Below, piece after piece: positions 56,551 to 64,000 of a DNA stretch of 64,000 nt (within the stretch, counting starts at the first letter, position 1; the number at the start of each line of letters is the position of its first letter). The notes beneath the pieces were generated by a model. That model did no database searches. It was not told where the DNA came from and worked only from the letters and a program-made list of their open reading frames with translations. This DNA comes from Halohasta salina (lineage in GTDB: Archaea > Halobacteriota > Halobacteria > Halobacteriales > Haloferacaceae). The position numbers and the translations under genes are program-made. The stretch is from NCBI RefSeq assembly GCF_024178165.1, contig NZ_JAMZIE010000001.1, forward strand, positions 62,001 through 126,000. The letters are read 5' to 3'.

Positions 56551-57009
56551 TTAGATCAACCGGGAGGCTGCAGCGACAAGCGGCACCAACACGACGAGAT
56601 AGGCAGCCGCAGCCAGCGTCTAGTCCCGACGGATCGTTCCGAGTCGACCAGCGTCGACCCGCGACCGCGGGAGAACGACGACCGCGAAAAAGCCGACCAT
56701 CAGTACCAACAGCACGACCGCCGCGGCGAGCGTCGAGACGGCCGACGCGCCGAGCAGCCCCTCGCTTGCGAACAACAGCCAGACGAACAGCGGGCCGGTC
56801 AGCAACCCCGCGACGTAGTGGACCACCGCCGCCAGTCGACCGGGGGCCTCGCCCGGCGGACGGTCGGTCAACACCCCGGCGGCGATGTACATTGGGGTCT
56901 TGCCCTCCGGGAGCCGGGCCATAACGACGTCCATCACCAGCGTCGACACGATGCCCGCGCCGATGCCGACCGCAAACAGGATCGGGACCGAGAGTGTCGC
57001 AGTGTCCAT
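56551..57009 (-). pseudogene. Four-helix membrane protein interrupted by an in-frame TAG
   Basis: From ATG 57009 the frame gives 129 residues with three or four helices ending RLGTIRRD, then a TAG (56620-56622). Continuing in the same frame, 22 more codons encode TLAAAAYLVVLVPLVAAASRLI, a clear final membrane helix, before TAA at 56551-56553. A single base change in a sense codon explains this, so the gene looks freshly broken or read through. The shorter 129-residue product may still be made. Family not recognised. Confidence 0.65.
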
Positions 57010-57085
57010 ACAGAAATATCGGACTGATCCGGTATCATCGCTTCGACGCCGTGTCGTCTCTCCGTTCGGTCGACAGCCGGCTTGA

Positions 57086-57847
57086 TCACTCGTCCATCGG
57101 CGTCGAACACCGCAAGCAGAGGACGCTGTCGGCGATCCAGTTCACGTCGGCCGACTCGCAGTTCGGACACCGGTACTGGTCAGTGTTGTACGCGGTCGTC
57201 CCGCGCGGGGCTGCCAGATACCCCTTGTCGACCACCTGCTCGACGAACATCGGGAATCGCTGGTTCTTGTACCGTGCCCGGTGTGCGAGAAACGCCCCCG
57301 GTTGGGCGGGATCGCTGCCGTGGAGGGCCTCCCACGTGACGGCGATCTCGCCGTTGTCGGTCGACCGGGCGGCCTGTTTGATCGGGGCGGCCGCGGCCTG
57401 GAACAGCGGCGTCGTGCCCCAGTACTGCGGGTCGATGTCGTCGCCCAACTCCGCATACGCCGCTGCGGCGTCGTCGTAGGCCGCCGCGGCGTCGCTCAAC
57501 CCACCGACGACGCGGAAGTCGGCGACGAACTCCGCCAAACACGCCTGCTGGACCGGCTCGGCGAGTGTCGTGGTGAGATCCTGTGCGACGGCGACGCCTT
57601 CGACACCACGGTGGGTCGCCCGGTCGGCCCGTCCGGCGACCCGGTAGGCGACGGCCGCAACGGCGAGGGCCGACAGCCCTCGGCCGATCCATCCCTTTTC
57701 GTCCGGCTCGAACCCGCTCATCCCCTCCCGCGGTGCGGCGAGTGTCTGCCAGCCGACGCGGGTGTACTCGTCGCCCGCCCGTTCGTAGGCTCGCTTGGCG
57801 AGTGCGCCGACCGCCTTCGCCCGGCAGGTCTCGATCCCGGCGCTCAT
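57086..57847 (-). CDS. Haloarchaeal protein with C-terminal zinc ribbon
   Basis: 253 residues. A helical, Ala-rich N-terminal two thirds is followed by a zinc ribbon at about 229-248: YRCPNCESADVNW then VLCLRCSTPMDE, four cysteines in two Cys-x2-Cys pairs. Function unknown. ATG 57847 begins MSAGIETCRAKAVGAL; the frame continues upstream without a good start. It may be a nucleic-acid or protein-binding factor. Confidence 0.72.
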   Translation of the reverse strand: MSAGIETCRAKAVGALAKRAYERAGDEYTRVGWQTLAAPREGMSGFEPDEKGWIGRGLSALAVAAVAYRVAGRADRATHRGVEGVAVAQDLTTTLAEPVQQACLAEFVADFRVVGGLSDAAAAYDDAAAAYAELGDDIDPQYWGTTPLFQAAAAPIKQAARSTDNGEIAVTWEALHGSDPAQPGAFLAHRARYKNQRFPMFVEQVVDKGYLAAPRGTTAYNTDQYRCPNCESADVNWIADSVLCLRCSTPMDE

Positions 57848-58024
57848 CGGCCGTCTCCGGGGTTCGTCTTCAGGGTAGGTTGTCTCCGTCTCGACGGATC
57901 GGTCGTGTGCATACGTTCCTGTAGGGCTACTCGGACAAAACAACGGGCGGTCCGGGACGGGTTGTGCGTGCGATTCACCCATGGCCAGTAGGCTCATGCG
58001 TGTTTGCACCCTATCGAAGGGCGT

Positions 58025-58192
58025 ATGACCGAGACAACGATCCCGGAAGAAAACGCACCGAAGTGTGCGGTCTGTAGCGATCGCGTCGTCGACTACCCCA
58101 CCAATCGCGTCGTCGCAACCGCGACCGACGACGGCGATGTCGAGTACAAACTCTTCTGTGGCCCGAGCTGCGAGTCGTCCTACCACACGTAG
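58025..58192 (+). CDS. Small zinc-finger protein
   Basis: 55 residues with CAVCSDRV and LFCGPSCESSYH, a Cys-x2-Cys plus Cys-x3-Cys arrangement likely to bind zinc. Small haloarchaeal zinc proteins of this kind are abundant and some act in regulation; none is proven here. ATG 58025 chosen; an ATG 21 bases upstream is possible. lpdA follows 90 bases on. Confidence 0.75.
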   Translation: MTETTIPEENAPKCAVCSDRVVDYPTNRVVATATDDGDVEYKLFCGPSCESSYHT

Positions 58193-58282
58193 CTGCCCGA
58201 CGGGGGGCGGCCCCCTGTCGACGAGCCAACCTCTCAGCCGAATCTGAAGAAAGGCTATCAGGATAGGCCCCCACGAAAGGAT

Positions 58283-59683
58283 ATGTCCACAGTATCGGAC
58301 CTCGTGGTGATCGGGGCGGGTCCCGGCGGCTACACCGCGGCCATTCGTGGCGCACAGAAGGGGCTCAACGTCGCCCTCGTCGAACGCGAGACCGTCGGCG
58401 GCGTCTGTCTCAATCACGGCTGTATCCCCGCCAAGGCGCTGATCCACGCCGCTGGCTTCCAGCGTGACATCGACCACTGGAACGAACTCGGCATTGAGAC
58501 CGGTCCCGTCGACGTCGACTTTCAGGCCATCCAAGACTGGAAGGACGAGGTGATCGAGCGTCTCGACGGACAGGTTCTCGAAAGCTTGGAGCACTACGGC
58601 GTTGACCTGATCGAAGGCACCGCCCGGTTCGCCGACGCCACCACGCTCCACGTCGAGACCGACGGCGACACCCGGACGCTCGACTTCGAGACAGCGGTCA
58701 TCGCCACCGGCTCCCAACCGCTCGAAATCCCCGGCCTCGAATACAGTCAGGACCGCGTCATCTCCTCGCGGGAAGTCCTCCAAGTAGACGAAGTCCCCGA
58801 GGAGATCGTCGTCGTCGGTGGCGGTTACATCGGGATGGAGGCGGTCACCAAGTTCAGCAAATTCGGCGCACGCGTCAAGATCGTCGAGGCGCTTGATCGA
58901 GTGCTCTCGGAGTTCGAGGAAGAGATCGTCGACTCGATACAGGAGACCAGCGAGATGTACAGCGACGACATCTACACCTCTACGCTGGCCAAGGGCGTCG
59001 AGTACGACGACGAGGGGAAACCGATCCTCGTCGCCGAAACGGACGGCGACGAACTCCGGCTGTCGGGCGACTATATCGTCGTCGCCGCCGGCCGCGAACC
59101 CAACTCGGCCTACGACCGGCTGGAGTTGGACAACACGGACGTCGATCTGACCGAAAACGGGTTCATCGCGGTCGACGACCAGTGCCGAACCAGCGCCGAC
59201 AGCATCCTCGCGGTCGGCGACGCCGCCGGGCCGCCGTACTTGGCCCACGTCGCCTACCACGAGGGCAAGGTCGCCGCCGCGGTCGCTGCTGGCGAGGACC
59301 GGGCCGTCGACACCGAGTACATGCCGACGGTGATGTACACCGACCCGGAGGTCGCCACCGTCGGGCTCTCGGAGGCCGACGCCGCCGAACAGTACGACGA
59401 GGTGCTGGTCGGTCGGGTGCCGATGACCGCCTCCGGGCGGGCGCTGACGATGGACAAAACCGAGGGCTATCTCAAGGTGATCGCGGACGTCGACGAACAG
59501 TTGCTGGGCGTGCGGATCGTCGGCCCGCGGGCCTCGGATACGATCGCCGAGGCGACGCTGGCCTTAGAGATGGACGCCTCGCTGGACGATATCGCCACCA
59601 CGCTCCACGCCCATCCGACGTTCCCCGAAAACCTCGTCGAAGCCGCCGAAGCTGCGAAAAACGAAGCGATTCACACCCACTGA
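58283..59683 (+). CDS. lpdA: Dihydrolipoyl dehydrogenase
   Basis: 466 residues. FAD site VVIGAGPGGYTAAIRG; redox disulfide Cys42/Cys47 in GGVCLNHGCIPAK; NAD site VVVGGGYIGMEAV; C-terminal HAHPTFPE with the catalytic His-Glu pair. It reoxidises lipoamide of 2-oxoacid dehydrogenases or the glycine cleavage system. No E1 or E2 genes are near, so the partner complex is unknown; this appears to be a stand-alone paralogue. Confidence 0.93.
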   Translation: MSTVSDLVVIGAGPGGYTAAIRGAQKGLNVALVERETVGGVCLNHGCIPAKALIHAAGFQRDIDHWNELGIETGPVDVDFQAIQDWKDEVIERLDGQVLESLEHYGVDLIEGTARFADATTLHVETDGDTRTLDFETAVIATGSQPLEIPGLEYSQDRVISSREVLQVDEVPEEIVVVGGGYIGMEAVTKFSKFGARVKIVEALDRVLSEFEEEIVDSIQETSEMYSDDIYTSTLAKGVEYDDEGKPILVAETDGDELRLSGDYIVVAAGREPNSAYDRLELDNTDVDLTENGFIAVDDQCRTSADSILAVGDAAGPPYLAHVAYHEGKVAAAVAAGEDRAVDTEYMPTVMYTDPEVATVGLSEADAAEQYDEVLVGRVPMTASGRALTMDKTEGYLKVIADVDEQLLGVRIVGPRASDTIAEATLALEMDASLDDIATTLHAHPTFPENLVEAAEAAKNEAIHTH

Positions 59684-59693
59684 AAACAGCGTC

Positions 59694-60728
59694 TTACCGG
59701 ACCTCTTCGGCAACCGAAACCGCGTCGTCGACGCTGCCCTCGACGACAACCCCGGTCGTCACGTCGTCGTCGGTCCAGAAGACGACGCTGCGGCCCTCAC
59801 GCTCGACGGCGGTCGCGTCCTCACCGTCGACAGTCACGCTCTCACCGTCCTCGGCGTCGCCGAGGCGGTCGCTTGCGCCGGTCGCGGTGATGATCTGGAC
59901 CTCACCGTCGTCGGTCGTGTACTGCTGGATCACGGCCTGTCCGTCGGCGGAACTGAACTCGGTGGCCTCATCGAACTCGCCGTCGTCGTACGCCGGCACG
60001 TCGAGATCGGTCGACGCCTCGAGGTCGTCGAACTCGTCGTAGGTCTCGGTCATCGTCACCTCGACCCGATCCTCCGGCGGCTCGAAGGTACTCTCGTGGA
60101 TGCTCACGTCGAACTGCTGGTCGGTTACTTCGACGGTCATCTGCTTGTCACCGTCAGTGGTCTCGACCTGCAACACCCGCGAGTCCTCGGTCGACACCCA
60201 GACCGTCGACTCGACGTCCTCGTACTTCTCGTCGGCCTCGTCGGTCGGCGTCAGTTCGACGACGTAGGCTTCCTCGCCGTCGAGTTCGGTCGTGTCGACG
60301 AGTTCGGCGTCGACGTTCTCATCCGGCACGAAATCGTCCGGCTGCTCGTGGTCGTCGTACTCCGACTCGGCCGGGATCTCACGAGCGAAGGACTCCTCCT
60401 CGCCGACGGCCCAGACGACAGAGCCGTTCGAGCCGACCTCCGAGGTCGAGCCGTCCTTCTCGATGACGAACCTGAACTGGTCAGGCTCGGCGAACGCGAA
60501 GTCGACGGTCGCTTCCTCGGTCTCGCTCTCGTTTTCCACCGTCACGTCGGCGCTGCCGGTCAGCGTCTCGGCGTCGTCGTAGCGCTGTTCGACGTCGTCG
60601 AGGATCGCTTCGCCGGTGGGCTGGCTGTCGGCTCCCGGGAGCCCGGTCGCCGCGCCGGCGGCCACGAGACCGACCACGACGACCGCGATCACCACTGCCG
60701 CCTGTCGACTACTACCGGATACTCGCAT
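59694..60728 (-). CDS. LolA-like secreted protein
   Basis: 344 residues with an N-terminal membrane/signal segment (about 9-30), then a LolA/LppX-like half-barrel: GSADVTVENESETEEATVDFAF, PDQFRFVIEKDGS and SRVLQVETTDGDKQMTVEV (pieces). A second domain (about 235-344) with VIQQYTTDDGEVQII is separate. The divergent ABC exporter genes start 90 bases away, which suggests a lipid- or lipoprotein-handling unit outside the membrane. Confidence 0.75.
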   Translation of the reverse strand: MRVSGSSRQAAVVIAVVVVGLVAAGAATGLPGADSQPTGEAILDDVEQRYDDAETLTGSADVTVENESETEEATVDFAFAEPDQFRFVIEKDGSTSEVGSNGSVVWAVGEEESFAREIPAESEYDDHEQPDDFVPDENVDAELVDTTELDGEEAYVVELTPTDEADEKYEDVESTVWVSTEDSRVLQVETTDGDKQMTVEVTDQQFDVSIHESTFEPPEDRVEVTMTETYDEFDDLEASTDLDVPAYDDGEFDEATEFSSADGQAVIQQYTTDDGEVQIITATGASDRLGDAEDGESVTVDGEDATAVEREGRSVVFWTDDDVTTGVVVEGSVDDAVSVAEEVR

Positions 60729-60818
60729 TGTCTACGTTAGGGGCTTGCGGCGTAAGTAGGTTGCTCCGATCCACCTGCGCCGGCGAACGTTCATGCCCGA
60801 CGACGCCCAAAGGTGGTC

Positions 60819-61547
60819 GTGAGCGAATCAGCAGGCAGCCCGGCCGACGCCGATCCGACGGTGGTCGTCGACGGCGTCACCAAACAGTACGCCGCCGGCA
60901 CCACCGTCACCGCCCTCGACGACGTGAGCCTCTCGCTGCCGCGGGGCTCCTACACCGCGATCATGGGGCCCAGCGGCTCCGGCAAAAGCACCCTCCTCAA
61001 CCTCGTCGGCGGCCTCGACACCCCCTCTGCGGGCCGCGTCACGGTCGACGGCCACGACGTGTCGGCCGAAAGCGAGGCCGAACGTGCCGCCATTCGAGGC
61101 ACGGAAATCGGCTTCGTCTTCCAGACGTTCAACCTCATGCCGCGGCTCACGGCGGTCGAAAACGTCGCCCTCCCGCTGGTCTTCGACGGCTGGAGCAGGG
61201 AGGACCGCCGCCGACGCGCCCGCGAACTCCTCGACGATGTGGGCCTCGCCGACCGCGTCGACCACGTCCCCGCGGAACTCAGCGGCGGCCAGCGCCAGCG
61301 GGTGGCCATCGCCCGCGCGCTCGCCCCGGACCCGGCGCTGATCCTCGCCGACGAACCCACCGGCAACGTCGACACCGACACCGGCGCGACGATCCTCGAC
61401 ATCTTCGACGACCTTCATGCGGCGGGCAACACCATCCTGCTTGTGACCCACGAGCGCCACGTCGCCGAGCGTGCCGAGCGCATCGTCCACGTCGAGGACG
61501 GTAACGTCCGGACTATCGAAGCCGTTGGGGAGGCTACGGATGGATAG
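60819..61547 (+). CDS. ABC transporter ATPase, LolD/MacB type
   Basis: 242 residues. Walker [10 protein letters not shown], signature [15 protein letters not shown], Walker [10 protein letters not shown] and H-loop VTHERH are intact. This subfamily powers mechanotransmission exporters (MacB, LolCDE, FtsE). Start GTG 60819 ([13 protein letters not shown]) is preferred to GTG 60813. Its stop overlaps the permease start by 8 bases. Confidence 0.92.
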   Translation: MSESAGSPADADPTVVVDGVTKQYAAGTTVTALDDVSLSLPRGSYTAIMGPSGSGKSTLLNLVGGLDTPSAGRVTVDGHDVSAESEAERAAIRGTEIGFVFQTFNLMPRLTAVENVALPLVFDGWSREDRRRRARELLDDVGLADRVDHVPAELSGGQRQRVAIARALAPDPALILADEPTGNVDTDTGATILDIFDDLHAAGNTILLVTHERHVAERAERIVHVEDGNVRTIEAVGEATDG

Positions 61548-62772
61548 CCGCGAGTCCCTGCGGATCGCCGTCCGGTCGATCCGGGCCCACAAACTCCGGT
61601 CGGCGCTGACGGTGATCGGCGTCGTCATCGGGATCGCCTCCGTCATCACCTTCGCCACCTTCGGCGCGAGCGTGCAAGCCGAGATCGTCGGCGACATCGG
61701 CGACAGCAGCGCGGGGAACATCTACGTCTTCGGCACCCCCGAAGACGAGGAGGGGTTCGACCGGGCCCTCCAGCCAGTCTTCACCGAGTCCGATGTCGAC
61801 GCCCTCCGTGAGATCGAGGGCGTCGAGGCGGTTCTCCCGCGCGGCATCATACAGGTCGGCTCCGTACGACAGGGCAACGAAACCCTCGCCAGACAACAGG
61901 TGACCGCGACGACGCCCGAGAGTATCACTTCCGACTCGGTCGTCTCCGGGCGGACGTTCACACCGGGCGAAAACGAGATCGTCGTCAACGAGCGCATGGC
62001 CACCGCCTTCTCCCAGAACCTCACTGCCGGGTCGACGCTGACAATGGTCATGCCGGACGGCGAGGAGCGCGAGGTCACCGTCACCGGTGTCGTCACCGGC
62101 ACCCGCGGCGAACTCCCGGTCGGCCAGTTCGCCCGCCAGCCCCGGATCTTCGCCCCAGTCGACCCCTTCTACGAATCCGTCGTCGAGAGCCCCTCGGCGG
62201 GCGTCCGCCAGCGGGCCTACCCACAGGTGACTGTCGTCGCCGATCCGCGACGGATTCCCGATACCAAAGCCGACATCGAGGCCTTCCTCGCCGAGTCGGA
62301 CGCCCGGCAACTATCGGCCTCTGACACCGAACTCGTCGCCCGCTCGGGCAGCGACTTCGTCGACTCGATCAGCGACGTGATCGAACAGATCACCCGTTTC
62401 GTCACCGGGATCGGCGTCATCTCGCTGGTGGTCGGAGCCATCGGCATCGCCAACGTGATGTTGGTCAGCGTCACCGAACGGACCCGCGAGATTGGGATCA
62501 TGAAGGCTGTCGGCGCGCGCAACCGTGACGTGATGGGGGTGTTCCTCATCGAGGCCGGCCTGCTCGGTACACTCGGGTCGGTGCTAGGGGTCCCGCTGGG
62601 CCTGCTGGTCGGCTATGGAGCGACCCGGTATGCCGACGTCGGCTTTGCACTTGCGCTGGACTGGATGGCGCTGGCGGTCGTCGTCGGCATCCTCGTCGGC
62701 GTCGTCGCCGGCCTCTACCCGGCGTGGCGCGCCGCCCGCGTCGACCCGATCGACGCCCTGCGCCACGAGTAG
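61540..62772 (+). CDS. ABC transporter permease, MacB/LolC (FtsX) type
   Basis: 410 residues. N-terminal helix (about 16-40) with AHKLRSALTVIGVVIGIASV, a large periplasm-equivalent MacB domain (about 45-265), then three helices ending VDPIDALRHE, the FtsX-like C-terminus. Paired with the upstream ATPase by an 8-base overlap. The LolA-like gene is divergent next door. Confidence 0.92.
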   Translation: MDSRESLRIAVRSIRAHKLRSALTVIGVVIGIASVITFATFGASVQAEIVGDIGDSSAGNIYVFGTPEDEEGFDRALQPVFTESDVDALREIEGVEAVLPRGIIQVGSVRQGNETLARQQVTATTPESITSDSVVSGRTFTPGENEIVVNERMATAFSQNLTAGSTLTMVMPDGEEREVTVTGVVTGTRGELPVGQFARQPRIFAPVDPFYESVVESPSAGVRQRAYPQVTVVADPRRIPDTKADIEAFLAESDARQLSASDTELVARSGSDFVDSISDVIEQITRFVTGIGVISLVVGAIGIANVMLVSVTERTREIGIMKAVGARNRDVMGVFLIEAGLLGTLGSVLGVPLGLLVGYGATRYADVGFALALDWMALAVVVGILVGVVAGLYPAWRAARVDPIDALRHE

Positions 62773-62776
62773 CCGT

Positions 62777-64000
62777 CTACGTCCACTGGCCCAGCACGTG
62801 CATCGCCCCGGTCACTGCGGCGGCGACCGCGACGTCACGGCTCCGGAGGCCGACCATGCCGAGCAGTCCCGACCCTTCGGAGTCGTCGTCACCGTCGTCT
62901 TCCTCCGGCGGGCTCGACTGGGTGGCGTTGCCATCGGTGGTCGTGACCTCCGTGTCCTCGGATTCGGTCACGGTGAGCGTGCCGGTCCGTTCGTCGTCGT
63001 CGGTGCTGACGGTGTAGCTGTACTCGCCGGGCGAGAGGACGACGAACTCCTCGGAGAGGTCAAGTGTCGTCTCCTCGCCGCTGTAGAGGACGGTCGTCTG
63101 CTCGCGGACCGTCTCGCCGTTGACCGTGAAGTTGACGTTCTGGCGGTCGGCGATGTCGCCGGTGTTGTTGATCGTCGCGGCGATATCGCCGAGATTTTGG
63201 CCGCGTTCGACCTCGACCGATTCGGGGAACGACGTGATCTCGAAGGTCGCCGGGTTGTCGAGGTCGTCGACGACTCGGACCCCACGTTTGTCGATCAGTC
63301 GGTCGTCGATCAGCCGGCCCTGTGAGTAGAACTCGACTTCGACCCGCTCGCCGGGTTCGAAGTCGGAGAAGTCTTCGGTGATCTCGAAGGTACGGTCCTC
63401 GCTGATCTCGATGTCCTCGATCGTGACCACCTTTGGCACCGGCCGGTTGCTCGCTACCAACTGCATCTCGGCCTGCGAGCCCGGCGCGATGTTCGTCTCA
63501 CCCGAAATGAGACCGTCCTCCTCGGCGGGGACGATCAGTTCGTCTTCGAGGGTGGTCTCGCCGTAGTCGATGTATGGCTCCTCGAAGGTGAACGAGTCGT
63601 TGGCGCTCACCGTGGTGTCGCTATCGCCGAAGTACGGGAAGTGTTCGACCCCGTCGTCGGGGCTAACGGCCGGGCTGAACGGTTTGGGCTGCTCGCCGTT
63701 GATGAGCGAGTACTCCTGATACTCGTAGCGTTCGCCCGCCGGTGACTCGTAGGCGATCTCGAAGGTCAGTTCGTCGCCGTCGGTCGGTCGGCCGTCGAAC
63801 GCCTCGCTGTCACGGGTGTCGACGATGACGTAGAAGCCGCCGATCTGTGGATCCGTCCCGATCGGATCGGTGCCGTTCCACTGGTCGGCGGTGTCGTCCG
63901 GGAGGACATAGAGGTCGCTGCTGTCGACGCCCGCAAACTGGAGCCTCGCGCCCGGTCGGTTCGGCGCGGCGAGTTGGCTGTCGGCCAACTCGATGTGGAC
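62777..64000 (-). CDS. BGTF/S-layer-like surface protein, C-terminal part (5' end outside window)
   Basis: The frame is open to the last base, so at least 407 residues of a longer protein are seen. A beta-rich region with TNIAPGSQA parallels TNVAPGSDA in the protein at 3-614; a CARDB-like domain (FPESVEVERGQNLGDIAATIN and onward) follows, then an acidic linker. The C-terminus (SGLLGMVGLRSRDVAVAAAV) is a hydrophobic segment without a Pro-Gly-Phe motif or Arg-rich end, so it is not a standard ArtA substrate. Four bases separate its stop from the permease stop. Confidence 0.82.
   Translation of the reverse strand, partial: VHIELADSQLAAPNRPGARLQFAGVDSSDLYVLPDDTADQWNGTDPIGTDPQIGGFYVIVDTRDSEAFDGRPTDGDELTFEIAYESPAGERYEYQEYSLINGEQPKPFSPAVSPDDGVEHFPYFGDSDTTVSANDSFTFEEPYIDYGETTLEDELIVPAEEDGLISGETNIAPGSQAEMQLVASNRPVPKVVTIEDIEISEDRTFEITEDFSDFEPGERVEVEFYSQGRLIDDRLIDKRGVRVVDDLDNPATFEITSFPESVEVERGQNLGDIAATINNTGDIADRQNVNFTVNGETVREQTTVLYSGEETTLDLSEEFVVLSPGEYSYTVSTDDDERTGTLTVTESEDTEVTTTDGNATQSSPPEEDDGDDDSEGSGLLGMVGLRSRDVAVAAAVTGAMHVLGQWT

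Noticed and set aside
56213-56554. Plus-strand 113-codon frame starting beside the bop palindrome
   Set aside because: Arg-rich, non-acidic and without hydrophobic or domain pattern; it is not like the proteins of this organism. Kept only as a possible gene remnant.

Overview
The window is a GC-rich chromosomal segment of a haloarchaeon (class Halobacteria). The evidence is the strongly acidic proteins, the archaea-only genes (archaeosortase ArtA, diphthine synthase, CetZ, TFB, NreA, Bat/HTH-10 regulator, bacteriorhodopsin), AT-rich TATA boxes about 25-30 bases before many start codons (leaderless transcripts), and twin-arginine lipoprotein signals. Genes are dense, often abutting or overlapping by a few bases. 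I saw no rRNA, tRNA, CRISPR array, transposase or prophage. The genus cannot be fixed from the sequence alone.

Layout. 1-3 kb: the 3' end of an S-layer-like surface protein with a PGF-CTERM signal, a universal stress protein, archaeosortase ArtA (which processes PGF-CTERM proteins) and diphthine synthase. 3-9.5 kb: a Tat lipoprotein, a geranylgeranyl reductase-family enzyme (membrane lipids), an aldo/keto reductase, membrane proteins, a DUF373 protein and a coiled-coil protein. 9.5-16 kb: DUF371 protein, endonuclease III, methylglyoxal synthase next to a second aldo/keto reductase, a membrane-anchored DHH phosphoesterase, an epimerase-like protein. 16-25 kb: CetZ tubulin homologue, a phosphodiesterase-like protein, DNA polymerase X, small conserved haloarchaeal proteins, and an internally duplicated DUF4397 lipoprotein followed by a winged-helix regulator and a membrane protein. 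25-32 kb: information-processing block (NreA, a TFB without zinc-ribbon cysteines, RNase HI and its partner, PadR regulator, pyrophosphatase, AN1-rhomboid protease, endonuclease V). 32-44 kb: Get3/ArsA ATPase, aminotransferase, MeaB plus a B12-binding protein, cold-shock protein, HD hydrolase and the propionyl-CoA carboxylase genes pccA, pccX and pccB, together pointing to propionyl-CoA to succinyl-CoA conversion. 44-51 kb: sodium-coupled transporter, oxidoreductases, histidine kinase, threonyl-tRNA synthetase. 51-52 kb: a TumE-type toxin-antitoxin pair under two tandem operator-like inverted repeats. 52-56 kb: a phototrophy cluster of a LOV-containing Bat regulator, lycopene cyclase and a proton-pumping bacteriorhodopsin whose promoter carries a 22-base perfect palindrome resembling the Bat upstream activating site. 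56-64 kb: a membrane protein cut by an in-frame stop, zinc-ribbon proteins, dihydrolipoyl dehydrogenase, a LolA-like protein with a MacB/LolCDE-like ABC exporter, and a second surface protein running off the window end.

The most interesting material is regulatory: the Bat-bop promoter palindrome combined with an intact LOV photosensor motif in Bat; the duplicated operator before the toxin gene; a perfect 11-base inverted repeat centred on the start codon of an SDR gene; and a 9-base inverted repeat that masks the ribosome binding site of a lipoprotein gene. The last two, plus the methylglyoxal synthase promoter, share an ACTGTCA/TGACAGT core that may be one regulator's binding site.
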